A DNA stretch of 64,000 nt from NCBI RefSeq assembly GCF_030272615.1, contig NC_081408.1:201710341-201774340 (forward strand). Direction: 5' to 3'. A program made the translations under genes and the position numbers. Numbering within the stretch: position 1 is the first letter of the stretch; each line of letters begins with the position of its first letter. Origin of the DNA: Cryptomeria japonica (lineage: Eukaryota; Streptophyta; Pinopsida; Cupressales; Cupressaceae). Of the stretch, positions 1-10,094 are shown piece by piece. The notes beneath the pieces are model-generated. The model had not been told where the DNA came from, made no database searches, and was given only the letters and a program-made list of their open reading frames with translations.

Positions 1-1106
1 CTAAAATGATAAAGAAATTATTCTAAACATGCATATTAGTCTAATTCCTGATCTAAAAGAGGCTAAATGAGGAGCATATATGAAATAGAAAGCTTGAAAG
101 AATTTGAGCATAAGTGTAATGCTTCAAATTGGAAAGATGATTGTTGAAAATGGAGGAATGAGAGCTCTATTTATAGTACAAACAGGGCAATGGATGGTCA
201 AGATTGAATGGTTTAATCAAGGGTTGAGTTTGAAAGTTGGGGATCCATGTGCACAATTGGCACCAATGAAATGGTGACAAGTGTCAACATAGGGTTGGGT
301 TGAAATAAGGGGTTGGAGGCATTAAAGGCTTGAGAAGACCTCATGGTTATCTAGAGGCTAAGGGTCAAGTCTAAATTAGGATTACCCACTGAATTAGGAG
401 TTAATCCAAGGATAAACCTTTGTGCAAATGATTAAGAGATAATCATGGTCAAAGCATTAATGGCCTGATGAGACCCTTGGGTTGGATAGAGGTTGAGTCA
501 AAACAAATGTTTTAACCATGTAGGAGGGTTTGAGTTAACCATTAATGGTTATTGGAGACTTTGTGGATTAAGTGGTTGAAGTTTGGAAGCCTTCAATGGT
601 TTTCAAAGACTTTGAGGATTTTGGTGGTTGAAGGTTGAAAACCTTTAATGGTTATCAAAGACTTTGAGGTTTTGAGAAGTGACTTCCCTTTGCTTAGGGA
701 TGTGACAAAGTTTAGGGGAGGGGTTAGGTTACTTAGAAGCGATTAGAAGATTCTAGAAGGGATTAGAAAGGGGTTTGGGATTTTGCAAGTGGATGGAGGG
801 ATAATAGGTTTTAATTGAATTAAAGTAACTTAATTCAATTTGGTTGCAATTAAATAAATTAGATTTATTCAATTTTAGGATAACTATTTAATTAAATTTG
901 AATTTAATTAAAAGTGGATAGGGGGGTTTAATTGAATAAAATGATTTATTCATTAAATGGGTATAGTGAATTTAATTTAAATAAATTGAGTAATTTACTT
1001 AATTAAATAGAGGAATGTGGATAATTTAATTAAATTGGATTTAATTAAATAGAGAAATGAACATAAAATATTCATTTAGGAATATGGTCATTTTTATACG
1101 TCTACA
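1..1106 (-). mobile_element. Probable LTR of a gypsy-type element, cut by window edge
   Basis: Read on the minus strand this stretch begins TGTAGACGTATAAAAATG, close to the LTR start of elements A and B (TGTAGACACC). It then runs through the same style of alternating taattaaat/attaaataa blocks (about 820-1080). A TATA-like CTATAAATAG lies on the minus strand near 168-177, placed like the TATA box in the A and B LTRs. No polypurine tract adjoins the right end, so it would be a 5' LTR or solo LTR continuing left of the window. The primary sequence is not alignable by eye with A or B, so a different family is inferred. Confidence 0.45.
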
Positions 1107-1498
1107 CAAAGTTAGTGATTCAAAGTTGAGGCTAAAGAAGTGTGTGGTGATTTTTTTGATGCTAGTTGCTTGAGATAGAGGTTCACAGATATCTTCATAC
1201 TTGGAGATGGTTGGGAGGTAGTATTGTCTATGGCCTAGTCATTTTGATTCGTATATTCATGTACCCTGATTAGAGATAGTTAGTCTCCTCTGCATGTTGT
1301 TTATCTTTCCCTAAGGTAGTGCATCTTAGCCTACAAGTCCCTTATATCTTGCCCTGGGGTACAATGCACCTTAGTTTCCAAGTCCTTCAAGGAGTAGGGA
1401 TTCTTACAAAAAAAACCCTTACAACACCTCCTACCTTCTCTTACAAAACATATCTACACCTCGATAGGAAACAACTCTACCTTAATAGTGATGAATAA
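1107..1498. other. Spacer between partial LTR and copia element
   Basis: No gene is visible. Two imperfect copies of a roughly 55-bp segment follow each other at about 1315-1425, sharing tgcaNcttag and caagtcc. Confidence 0.4.
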
Positions 1499-1957
1499 TG
1501 ATGAACAAAAAATACCCTAATTGGTACTAAGAGGGGGGGGGGAATCAGTACATACAAAAACTTCTCCACAACTTATCAAGTTAAAACAATGCTAACCAGT
1601 TGTCTTCATCATTGAACTTAACCATGAAAATACCATTTAAATAGAGTAAGGCTTCAGACATCTAAACCAGTAAAACTGAATGCTTCAAATATCATTCAAC
1701 ACTTGATAACTACTTCACCAAAACACATATGCATGTGTTGTATCAGTAATACCATAACCATTAGCTTTGCATGCATAATGACCTAAGCAAATAATACTCA
1801 ATCATCACATGAAAAATTCACAACTCATGACACACAGATTTTTCACGTGGATGATGGGGATGAATACCCACAAGCTTGTTTTTGAACTCTTTCGAGGCTC
1901 GCTCTGTTAGGAACCTAGTCTGGTTAAAGTCTTTACGATAAGGTTATGTTACGAACT
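1499..1957 (-). repeat. Copia 3' LTR, distal part (before insertion)
   Basis: This matches 18847-19310 of the other copia LTR at most positions, including the agaggggggg run and the stretch around tgctaaccagttgtcttcatca. It stops where element A enters. The last five bases (gaact, 1953-1957) pair with aaacc at 13423-13427 as a decayed target-site duplication. Confidence 0.85.
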
Positions 1958-2724
1958 TGTATATGGTGAAAATGGATAACAATAATAACGATATTGAAAG
2001 GCTAAATGAATTCAACCACAAAACCCTAGCCTAACAACAACAAAGATCCACCATAACATATGAAGATTACCTAAGACAATGCAAATCAAGTGAAATCACA
2101 AAGATTATACCATCACATGTCCAATAGGGTTTGGATCTCCATTCTTCCTATCTCCATTGATCTTGTTTGATATATTTGCTCTCAGATTTTATGTGTGCAC
2201 AAGAGCTCAACAAAGAACGGAATGTGGTTGCAAGTAGGATCGTAGTGTAGTCAAGTGCATAAAAGATGATTAGGGTTTGATAATGAAGGAAGCCTCTCCT
2301 TATATAGAAGACACTATATGAAATGGAGGGATAAGATTAAGAGGTGTAAAAGGAGGTCGGCTATGATTAGAAGGTAGGTAAAAGAAATAATAAAATAATG
2401 AAAGGGGTAGGTAGTGTATGAATTAAGAGATGAATGACATGTGTCATAGGTAGAAAAGGTTAATGAATTAATTAAATAAATAAAGATTTATTTAATTAAT
2501 AGAGGAAGTGGGATCAATTAAATAAATAAGATATTTATTTAATTTAGGAAAAGGATAATTTAAATAAATAAATGTATTTATTTAAATGAGAAATAAGGCT
2601 AGAAGAGGATAAATGAATTAATTAAATAAATAAAGATTTATTTAATTAATAGAAGAATTAAGCTTAGATAATTAAATAAATAAAATATTTATTTAATTAG
2701 ACATGACAATTTTAGGTGTCTACA
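1958..2724 (-). repeat. Element A 3' LTR (767 bp)
   Basis: It begins TGTAGACACC and ends CATATACA on the minus strand. A minus-strand TATA box (CTATATAAGG) sits near 2299-2308, upstream of the presumed transcription start. AT-rich attaaataaata blocks fill the U3 start. It is almost identical to 12656-13422. Confidence 0.93.
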
Positions 2725-2741
2725 TTTTGCCCCTCTTTGAG
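2725..2741 (-). promoter_or_regulatory. Polypurine tract of element A
   Basis: The minus-strand sequence CTCAAAGAGGGGCAAAA directly abuts the TGTAGACACC start of the 3' LTR. This is the expected plus-strand priming site and fixes the element's orientation. Confidence 0.85.
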
Positions 2742-3063
2742 ACAATGCGGCTTGTCACGTTGTTTCAAAGAAGATAAGATGAACTGATACAGAGTTGCCC
2801 CAAGATGGGAATGATATGCCCCCTCGAGAGATTGGATGAAAATATCTGGAAAGATCGCAAACAATCTCTCGATAAGAAAGAAAGGCTAGAATGGACTGAC
2901 CGGATAAAGTGACAAAGTCACGGGATAATGAAGACTTACTCAGGAAACGAGGGCTAGGGCAGTCTATAAGATAGACCACGAGGGAAAATACATCCTCATT
3001 GTCATCTACACATCCATGAGAGCAGAGTGCAGAGTGAAAATAGAGCAGCAGTAGTCAGCAGCG

Positions 3064-4206
3064 ATGGCCTTCATTCATAGATTCGACCATGTTCGCTGAT
3101 TCCAGAGGCCAGCAGAGGCAGGAGAGCCGGTAAGTACCACCAAAACTCCTCGTACTTTGATGCATTTATTATTGTCATTAATGCATGGTAGGTAATGTAA
3201 TAAATGCACATTTATGTCAGGAAAACACATTTGTGTCCAAAAATGTGAATTTGTGTCTTCTAGGTCAAATCGACAGTTCTGTGATGAACATACGCTGTCG
3301 ATTGGATAAGCTGCTAAGAGGATACACTCAAGCAGGTCCTCTAGGGAAGACTAGGATAACAAATAGGGCTAGGATTGACAATTCTGTGATAGAACATACG
3401 TTGCCAATTAGGAAACTACTCAAGAGGATTCACTCAAGTAGAGGCCCTAAGATAGGATAGATCAAGGCACTTTGTGATGAATAGTGAGTACCAAGATATA
3501 ATACTTTGTGATAAATAGGGAGTACTAAAATATGAGTAACACTTTGTGATGAACAGTGAGTGCAAATGTGAGCAACACTTTGTGATGAACAGGGAGTGCC
3601 AAACACGTAGTACTTTGTGATGAACAGGGAGTACCACTAGGATAAAAGCAACACTTTGTTATGAACAGTGAGTGTCACTAGGACTGAGATGATTGATTTG
3701 TGTGACTGCAGGACTATTTGCCTATGTTGGAGTCACAGGAGAGACTCCCATCGGCTCAGAGGTTGCGACCTAAGTTGATAGCCAAGGACCGAGCTATGAT
3801 TGAGGCTATGGGATTGAGACATATTCTATATGTGCCTGAGTTTCAGGTGAACATAGGATTGCTGACTGCACTGATAGAGAGGTGGCACTCTGCGACTTGC
3901 ACTTTTCATTTGCTGATGGGGGAGATGACAGTCACCTTGGAGGATGTATAAAGGATTCTGCAGATACCGATCGATGGGGAGCTAATTCTGTACGATCGAG
4001 ATGGAGATAGGGAGGCCCTAAGACGAGTGTTTCAGGATCCAGGACTAGAGATGAGGGTTGGACACGTGGCATGGGACACAATGACACATACATGATTAAC
4101 ACTACCAGTAGTATTAGCAGTAGTGATCAGTGGGTTCCTCTGTTTGGATAGGGCGACATGAGGATTGGCTGCGGGATTAGGGAGGAGGAGGAGAGGAGGA
4201 GGATGA
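3064..4206 (+). pseudogene. Antisense spliced ORF with plant mobile domain (element A)
   Basis: Exon 1 (3064-3129) starts ATG and ends at a consensus donor (CCG|GTAAGT). Exon 2 (3712-4206) follows a tgactgcag acceptor, in phase 0. Exon 2 reads LIERWHSATCTFHLLMGEMT then VTLEDV and IPIDGEL, which I recognise as the plant mobile domain of MAIN/MAIL1-like proteins and of plant transposons. Those proteins are nuclear and implicated in silencing and genome stability. The frame runs opposite to gag and protease, between the integrase remnant and the 3' LTR. It is broken by TGA in exon 1 and by TAA and TGA codons in exon 2, so this copy is dead. Element B carries the same frame in better condition over the core motif. 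The domain assignment is good; the splicing is inferred. Confidence 0.7.
3270..3690. repeat. Short tandem repeats in the antisense-ORF intron (element A)
   Basis: An imperfect duplication of about 100 bp (3270-3460, gacaNttctgtgat units) is followed by about six copies of a 35-50-bp unit with the core actttgtgatgaacagNgag. It falls between the two antisense exons. The reading frame visible on the minus strand here (repeating ITKC/HHKV) is a by-product of the repeat. Confidence 0.8.
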
Positions 4207-6038
4207 GACAACTAGGCTCAGGAGATAGAGGGGATAGGAGAGATGATCATGGGGTGGGTCCTTCCAGGGCTCAGACTCCGTCGAGGCCAACCGGCTCCGA
4301 GGGAGGGAGTTCATCATAGCCGTAGAGGGCTCCCTATGTATCAATTTTATACCATTTTGTATGATGTTGTAGACACCTTCGGGTGATTGTAGCCATATGA
4401 TTTTGACATCATTGTATCATGACACTTTATATATATATATATATATATGAAATGATTCATCTTTGCGGCAGCGATATGCATGCATACCTATGTGATGTAT
4501 GTTTCTATGTGATGCTTATGATATGGATGCAAATATGTATATGATGCAATGCAATATATTTTTTTGTTCTTCATGTTTTATATGTGTATGCATGATGCAA
4601 ATGTGAATGTATGTAATGCAAATGAATACGATAATGCAAATGTAAATTGTGCTAACAGGTGTTGTGTGTAGGATGTGATGCAATTGTGATATCTATATGT
4701 ATGTATGGAATGCTAACATGTGATAATGTAGGTGAAACTACATGAAATGCAAATGTTTTTGGTGTGTCATTATACTTAGTCATGTGATAGTAAGCTACGC
4801 GGACTCAAGAAGGACGATGGAGGTCAATCAAGAACGGGAGATGGAAGATAGAAGATATGAAAGTGAAAGAGCTTCTTGTGCATTATCATCATTGAGATTT
4901 ATTATGGCAAGTAGGTTATGACAATCGAGGTATATGTTTGACCCAGAAAGTCATTGTACCTGTTTGCATGGAGATAAGACAGTCACAAACAAGGAATGCC
5001 CCAGTTCATACTAGACTCATAGTGTCCTCATATCCTTGGACAAGTCATAGCATTACTAAGAGACAATCCACATACAGCAAAAGAAAATAGGTGATGATAC
5101 CCCATCCTCGCCTTTCTAGTCAAAGACATCCTGGAGATAGAATCTCTAGTCAGAGACATCCCGGAAAAGCTAAAATACATGTCACCAAAAGATAAAATCA
5201 AAAGAAAACCAAGACTCGACACCAACATCCACTGTAGCCCTCAAGTGTAGTGTCTCTTGTCACTTGTATAAGTCTTATTTGATTGTGGTCACAATGTTTA
5301 CTTTCACAAAAAGGATAGATAGCACGGAACCATATGTTGTCTGAGTCTGTTGAAAGATTTTATTTGTTGAAGCCCATTGTTGCTGTTGTGTCTCATCTGA
5401 AACTGACTGAATCCATGAAACTAATACTTTATTGCAGAGAAGATGAAACTTTATTGCGGATCTGTGATACAAATGTTGCTTTATTGCGGATTGTGCGCAG
5501 ATAGACTAAAGGAAGCTGGAAGAAATTGTACTCCTCGAAACATGTGATGTTCTCATTTCCACACCCATCACTAGACGTAGGATTTGCCTTAGCCACAGAT
5601 AGGATCTGATTTATTATGAATGGAAAAAGGTGAAAAGGGAGGTTTATTATGAATGGCTAACCAATCTTGGGTAGATCAATAACAAGCCATGATGGGAATG
5701 GGTAAGTTTATTATGGATGAATTGGTCGTGAGTGTGTGCAAAGTGAAGTGATGAAAGAGAATCTTGAAGGAGGGAGGAGCAATGTCTCTACACATGGTGC
5801 TGGTGACCCAGTTTTTACCATGGTACTTGCCCAGGGCGCCACTGAAGTGGTTTTCACCATTGGACGAAATTATTTCTCTTTACTTTTTTCGATTTTTCAA
5901 TGTTTTTTGTGTCACAAGGCGCCTGTTTGCCAGGTTTTCACCAAGTAATGATTTTTATATTTTAAGATTTTTTTGTATTTTTGAATTTTTATTTTCTTTA
6001 ATTTTTTTGTATTTTTGAAATTAGGATACTCTGAAGAG
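4207..6038. other. Element A 3' non-coding region
   Basis: No supported gene. It contains a (TA)n run near 4427-4448, a tg/atg-rich low-complexity tract (4460-4760), and blocks conserved with element B at 33070-34290. Conservation includes ggactcaagaagga and the agacatcc repeats near 5120-5165, so this is shared element sequence rather than host DNA. Confidence 0.6.
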
Positions 6039-8369
6039 CTATGTGTAAAACCTGCGAAGGTGCATGTTGTTGATAGGATCCTCCAAAGGTTCACCTTTTG
6101 TAGTTGAGAGCTGATATGCCCCAGATCCATATGCTACTGTAATGATGTAAGGACCAAGCCAATTTGGTTCGAACTTGCCCTTCTTCTCTCTGTCTTCCTG
6201 ATTTTTGGGATTTTCTTTGAGAACTGAATGATGTGTATCTCGAGTGACTGTCTTCCTTGATGAAGGAACTGAGATAGAATTACTAATGTGTGGACTACGT
6301 AGGCCCATATGCATGTCACCTGAAGAAGTTTGGGCATCCCCGATAACAAAGTCCTTCGAGGAAGCTCCATTAAAGGTCCATGATGTATCGCCAGAAGGGA
6401 AAGGATGTGTGGAACAAGTAGATGAGTGATGAAGGCTTATGATTGTGAAAAGAAGTGAAAGTAGGATAGCATGATGGAGACTTAGGATCAACAAGTATGC
6501 TTTTTGACATGAAATTTTAGAACTTTTGCCCCCAGTTATTTTGGTATTAGGGGAGATCATCTCTTGTTCTTTTTGCTTCATAGGATTTTTATCCTTGACT
6601 TTGATTTTTGTAGAGTCCAATAGCTTTTGATTTTGATTTAGACTAATGGACTTTTCTTTATTTTTGAATTTTAGATTTTTCTTTTCAAAGCTTGATTCTT
6701 GATCCCCAATGACTAAGGGCTTTTGTGATTCTTGTTGATCCAAGTCAAAAAATGGAGTGGAAATGGAAGGACTGGATGAAGTGGTAAGGTTATGTGAGCT
6801 CTCAAGAGGGCTAGCAATACACTCAATAGATTCTTCACTGGAACCACTCTTAGGAATATTGATATCAAGAGATGTTTGCACCACTAGAGGAGATTTGCAT
6901 TCAGACTCAGTAGCCACAACACTAGGTGGTTCACACCCAATTCCTTGGTCTTGCATATTGCTTGTAGATTGTTCTTGTCGACTGAATGGCTTAGGAGATA
7001 GTGGGAGTTGATCAACATGAAAGATATACTCACCACATCCTAGGTCTTTAACCTTGAATTTTTCTTTAAGCTCTGTTTGTTTTGATGTAGAAGCTTTCAA
7101 TGATTCTGGATCCACATATGCTGAAGATGGAACAGCTTCTCGATTAGCTGGAATTGTTATTTCTGATCTAGGTTGCAGATTGTTGCAATATATGAATGGA
7201 TTTGGATCCACTTTGACGGTCACTTCAACTCCATTGTATGGAAACTTGATGCATCGATGATATGTAGATGGGACTGCGCTCATTTCATGAATCCAAGGAC
7301 GTCCTAGCAATATGTTTAATGTGAGATCAAGATCAAGTACTTGACAAACTACATCCTTTGTAACTGGCCCAACTCTAAGAGGTAAGGTGACTGTACCCTT
7401 GGATGAACGCTCTTCATCATCATATGCTTTGATAGTAATTTTTTTTGTAGAATTCACAACTTTGTCGGAATATCCCAATTGTTTAATAGTGCTCAATGTA
7501 CAAATGTTTAGACCTACTCCTCCATCTATCAGAACTCGTTTTATTCGATGTTTGTGTATGAAGGCTTCAATGTGTAAAGGTGCATTATGTGGCTGACTTA
7601 CGGAGGCGTCATCGGCTTCTGTGAATGTAAGGGAGTGTGGAATGGAAAGGTATCCCACCATGGCTTGAAACTGGTCCACATTCAGATTAGTAGGAACAAC
7701 AGTTTCTCTCAAGATTTTGTCAAGAATGGATTTATGTGCAGGGGATATGCATAGGAGCTCAAGAATGGAGATGAGCGCGGGTGTCTTCCCTAATTGTTCT
7801 ACAAGGTCATACTCAGGTTTGGTTGATGAGGAAGTGGTGTTCTTGGCTGGAGCACCTTGCAAAGTGATTTTACCTTGACGAGTTGTGACATGACATTCAG
7901 AGGTAGGTTCAGAAGAAGATCCAACACCTTTTAGGACAATCCTGGGTCTCCGGGTAGAATTCTCAGATGTTTTGTCCTTGATGATAATGGTAGAGACATA
8001 ATTGTCCATCGAGATGTGATTGATAGTTGAATCGCAGTTGTAGGATGCTTTGGTATAGTTGGTTTGATCCTCTGTGGCTTTAGCTTTTCCCTTGTCATGT
8101 TTTGGGAATGGTTCCTTAAACATCTCATGTTCTTGATTGGAAGAATGTCCCTCAATCTCAATGTCACCTCTATCAATGAGATCTTGTATGATGTTCTTCA
8201 GTCGATGACAATTTCTTGTCTTATGACCCTTGCTCTTATGAAATTCACAATACTCATCATCGTTCCACCAATTTGGTTTAACCTTTGGTTCATATGGAGG
8301 AAAATCTGGAACTGTGATTACCCTGTTTGCCACTAGCTTCTTGAAGACTGACTCAAGTGGTTCTCCCAA
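6039..8369 (-). CDS. Zinc knuckle-protease-integrase C-terminus fusion (element A)
   Basis: This 776-codon open stretch is in frame with the gag segment upstream, separated from it only by a TGA at 8385-8387. Residues about 41-54 form a zinc knuckle (CEFHKSKGHKTRNC). An aspartic protease with LIDGGVGLNI lies near residue 280. A Ser/Lys-rich linker follows, then a hydrophobic stretch near residues 620-645 (AYLLILSLHHAILLSLLF), then SWTFNGASS, possibly a stub of RNase H. It ends with an integrase C-terminal signature (GKFEPNWLGPY, then HLRRFY). No YxDD, RNase H core or DDE integrase core is present. Element B retains HTFEVGDLVLRENP before the terminal signature; A has lost roughly 40 bp there. 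Protease could in principle still process Gag. Confidence 0.85.
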   Translation of the reverse strand: MGEPLESVFKKLVANRVITVPDFPPYEPKVKPNWWNDDEYCEFHKSKGHKTRNCHRLKNIIQDLIDRGDIEIEGHSSNQEHEMFKEPFPKHDKGKAKATEDQTNYTKASYNCDSTINHISMDNYVSTIIIKDKTSENSTRRPRIVLKGVGSSSEPTSECHVTTRQGKITLQGAPAKNTTSSSTKPEYDLVEQLGKTPALISILELLCISPAHKSILDKILRETVVPTNLNVDQFQAMVGYLSIPHSLTFTEADDASVSQPHNAPLHIEAFIHKHRIKRVLIDGGVGLNICTLSTIKQLGYSDKVVNSTKKITIKAYDDEERSSKGTVTLPLRVGPVTKDVVCQVLDLDLTLNILLGRPWIHEMSAVPSTYHRCIKFPYNGVEVTVKVDPNPFIYCNNLQPRSEITIPANREAVPSSAYVDPESLKASTSKQTELKEKFKVKDLGCGEYIFHVDQLPLSPKPFSRQEQSTSNMQDQGIGCEPPSVVATESECKSPLVVQTSLDINIPKSGSSEESIECIASPLESSHNLTTSSSPSISTPFFDLDQQESQKPLVIGDQESSFEKKNLKFKNKEKSISLNQNQKLLDSTKIKVKDKNPMKQKEQEMISPNTKITGGKSSKISCQKAYLLILSLHHAILLSLLFTIISLHHSSTCSTHPFPSGDTSWTFNGASSKDFVIGDAQTSSGDMHMGLRSPHISNSISVPSSRKTVTRDTHHSVLKENPKNQEDREKKGKFEPNWLGPYIITVAYGSGAYQLSTTKGEPLEDPINNMHLRRFYT

Positions 8370-8384
8370 TGGGGTGTACTTCCT

Positions 8385-9713
8385 TCATGATCTAGAAGTT
8401 GTTTGAGTATTCACTTGATTGTTTGTAGAACTTGATCCATAAAAAATGAATTTGGGTCGCACTGTGTTGGCATCAACAACACCATCATTGACTGTGTTCT
8501 TGTTTTTATTCCAAAATCTTGGCTTGTCTTTTCCTTTAAAGTCATCTTTATTTTCCTTGAATATCTTGATGACTCCTTGTTCAATTAGGACCTTTTCTGT
8601 TGCTAAGCCTTTTTCAATAACATCCTTGAAGGTGGACAAAGAAGATTTTCTTAGATCATAGCCAATGTCTTTATTAACATTCTGGCTGAACATTTCTACC
8701 ATTTGTTTTTGTGGAATTTCACAAGAGCATCTGTTGGCTAGATTTCTCCATCTTTGTAAGAATGATGCAAAAGATTCTCCCTCTTTTTGCTTGGTGTTGC
8801 ACAAAGTAGTGACTGATATGTCTGTCTCTATGTTGTAGGAGAAATGTTGGATAAATGCCTCTGCTAAGTCACCCCATGACTTTATACCAGGTGGAAGTTG
8901 GGAGAACCATTCCATAGCTTGATCACCTAGGCTTTGTGGGAATAATCTCATCAAATATGTCTCTTCTGCTGCTACCTCAATGCAAGCTGTGAAAAACTGT
9001 CTTATGTGTGCCTTAGGATCCCCTTTTCCTATACACCTATCAAACTTAGGCATCACAAAGTGTGTAGGAAATGGAGTCATTGGAATGCTCTTGTCAAATG
9101 GATAAGGACATATGTCTCTCATTGTGTATGTTGGCTTTGGTGTATTTATGTCCTCCATTTTCTTTTGTAAGTCCTTGATTTGTTGCTCCAAATTGCTCTT
9201 AGGTGGAGATCGACTTCTTGGACCATACCCCATGCTTAAGGCACCAATTGGAGGAGGAGCATGTTGCATATATGGATGATATTGATCATACACATGTTCA
9301 TATGGAGGAGGTCTATAGTGATGCTGGATATATGGACCACTTGGTATAGATTCATGTTGAGGAACGCCATATCTATTTTTTCCATGTATACCATACTCCA
9401 CAGGCATGTCGTGTTCTAATGTGTTACCCCCAAATTTGAGACGGGGTTTCCTTGTGTCCAAATTTTGAGCATGCCTTTGAATATCCAATTGCTTTGGTGG
9501 TTGATCCTTAGCATTGGTATGTGATTGAGCATATCTTTCTACATAAGACTTCCATAATGGTCTGTGAAGGTGAGTATCATATGCTTGACCATGTGTATGT
9601 GGGACCTCTGGTTTTTGAAACAAAGATGATGGTGATTCAGGCACAAGATGTGGTTTTCTATTGCCTCCACTATTAGGTCTCCTTTGATCCATGTCGGAGT
9701 GAGTTTGTTGCAA
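8385..9713 (-). CDS. Gag main segment (element A)
   Basis: A retrotransposon Gag of 442 codons from the second in-frame segment. The first part is Pro/His/Tyr-rich and probably disordered. A short coiled coil (LEQQIKDLQKKMEDI) lies near residue 180. The retrotransposon gag fold spans about 235-370, with GDQAMEWFSQLPPGIKSW and SFLQRWRNLANRC as hallmarks. Gag would assemble the virus-like particle around the element RNA. It follows the N-terminal segment in the same frame after one TGA (9717-9719). It ends at a TGA (8385-8387) where element B has CGA, so that stop is a private CpG transition. Confidence 0.88.
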   Translation of the reverse strand: MQQTHSDMDQRRPNSGGNRKPHLVPESPSSLFQKPEVPHTHGQAYDTHLHRPLWKSYVERYAQSHTNAKDQPPKQLDIQRHAQNLDTRKPRLKFGGNTLEHDMPVEYGIHGKNRYGVPQHESIPSGPYIQHHYRPPPYEHVYDQYHPYMQHAPPPIGALSMGYGPRSRSPPKSNLEQQIKDLQKKMEDINTPKPTYTMRDICPYPFDKSIPMTPFPTHFVMPKFDRCIGKGDPKAHIRQFFTACIEVAAEETYLMRLFPQSLGDQAMEWFSQLPPGIKSWGDLAEAFIQHFSYNIETDISVTTLCNTKQKEGESFASFLQRWRNLANRCSCEIPQKQMVEMFSQNVNKDIGYDLRKSSLSTFKDVIEKGLATEKVLIEQGVIKIFKENKDDFKGKDKPRFWNKNKNTVNDGVVDANTVRPKFIFYGSSSTNNQVNTQTTSRS

Positions 9714-9716
9714 AGG

Positions 9717-10094
9717 TCAATTTTCCATTATTTGAGACATGTCAAAATCATGAGGTATTTTGGCTCCACTTTGTGCCATCATTTGTAAGAAGTATTGTCT
9801 ATCCCTCCTCATTATTTCCTCAATCAATCGATTGAAGCGGGGATCCATTATAGATTCTTCCACATCTGCTGAATGTACTGAAAAGTTGTCCATATCATCA
9901 TTGTGTGTATCATTGTTGTTTGTAGTGTCCATGTTCTCAACATTTGGAATGTTTCTATAGGCATCCATGTCAGGTAATGTAGTATGATCAAAATTGAAAA
10001 AGATATCATTGTCATACTCATAAGAACTCATGTGTGCGGACTCTTGAGCCTCTTTAGTTTCTCTCCTAGATTTTTGAAGGCGGGTTTCAACCAT
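9717..10094 (-). CDS. Gag N-terminal segment (element A)
   Basis: 125 codons starting ATG (MVETRLQKSRRETKEAQES) and ending MSQIMEN before TGA. It is acidic and Asn/Asp-rich, with RDRQYFLQMMAQSGAKIP near the end. The stop is in frame with the next Gag segment and is followed by C (TGA-C). The same stop at the same codon occurs in element B. The start is chosen as the first ATG after many stops in the leader. Confidence 0.8.
   Translation of the reverse strand: MVETRLQKSRRETKEAQESAHMSSYEYDNDIFFNFDHTTLPDMDAYRNIPNVENMDTTNNNDTHNDDMDNFSVHSADVEESIMDPRFNRLIEEIMRRDRQYFLQMMAQSGAKIPHDFDMSQIMEN

Noticed and set aside
3434-3637. Minus-strand ORF with repeating ITKC/HHKV
   Set aside because: It is the translation of a tandem repeat in the element, not an independent gene.
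6244-8336. Several plus-strand ORFs across 6244-8336
   Set aside because: They overlap the gag-protease frame on the other strand and show no domain; shadows of real coding.
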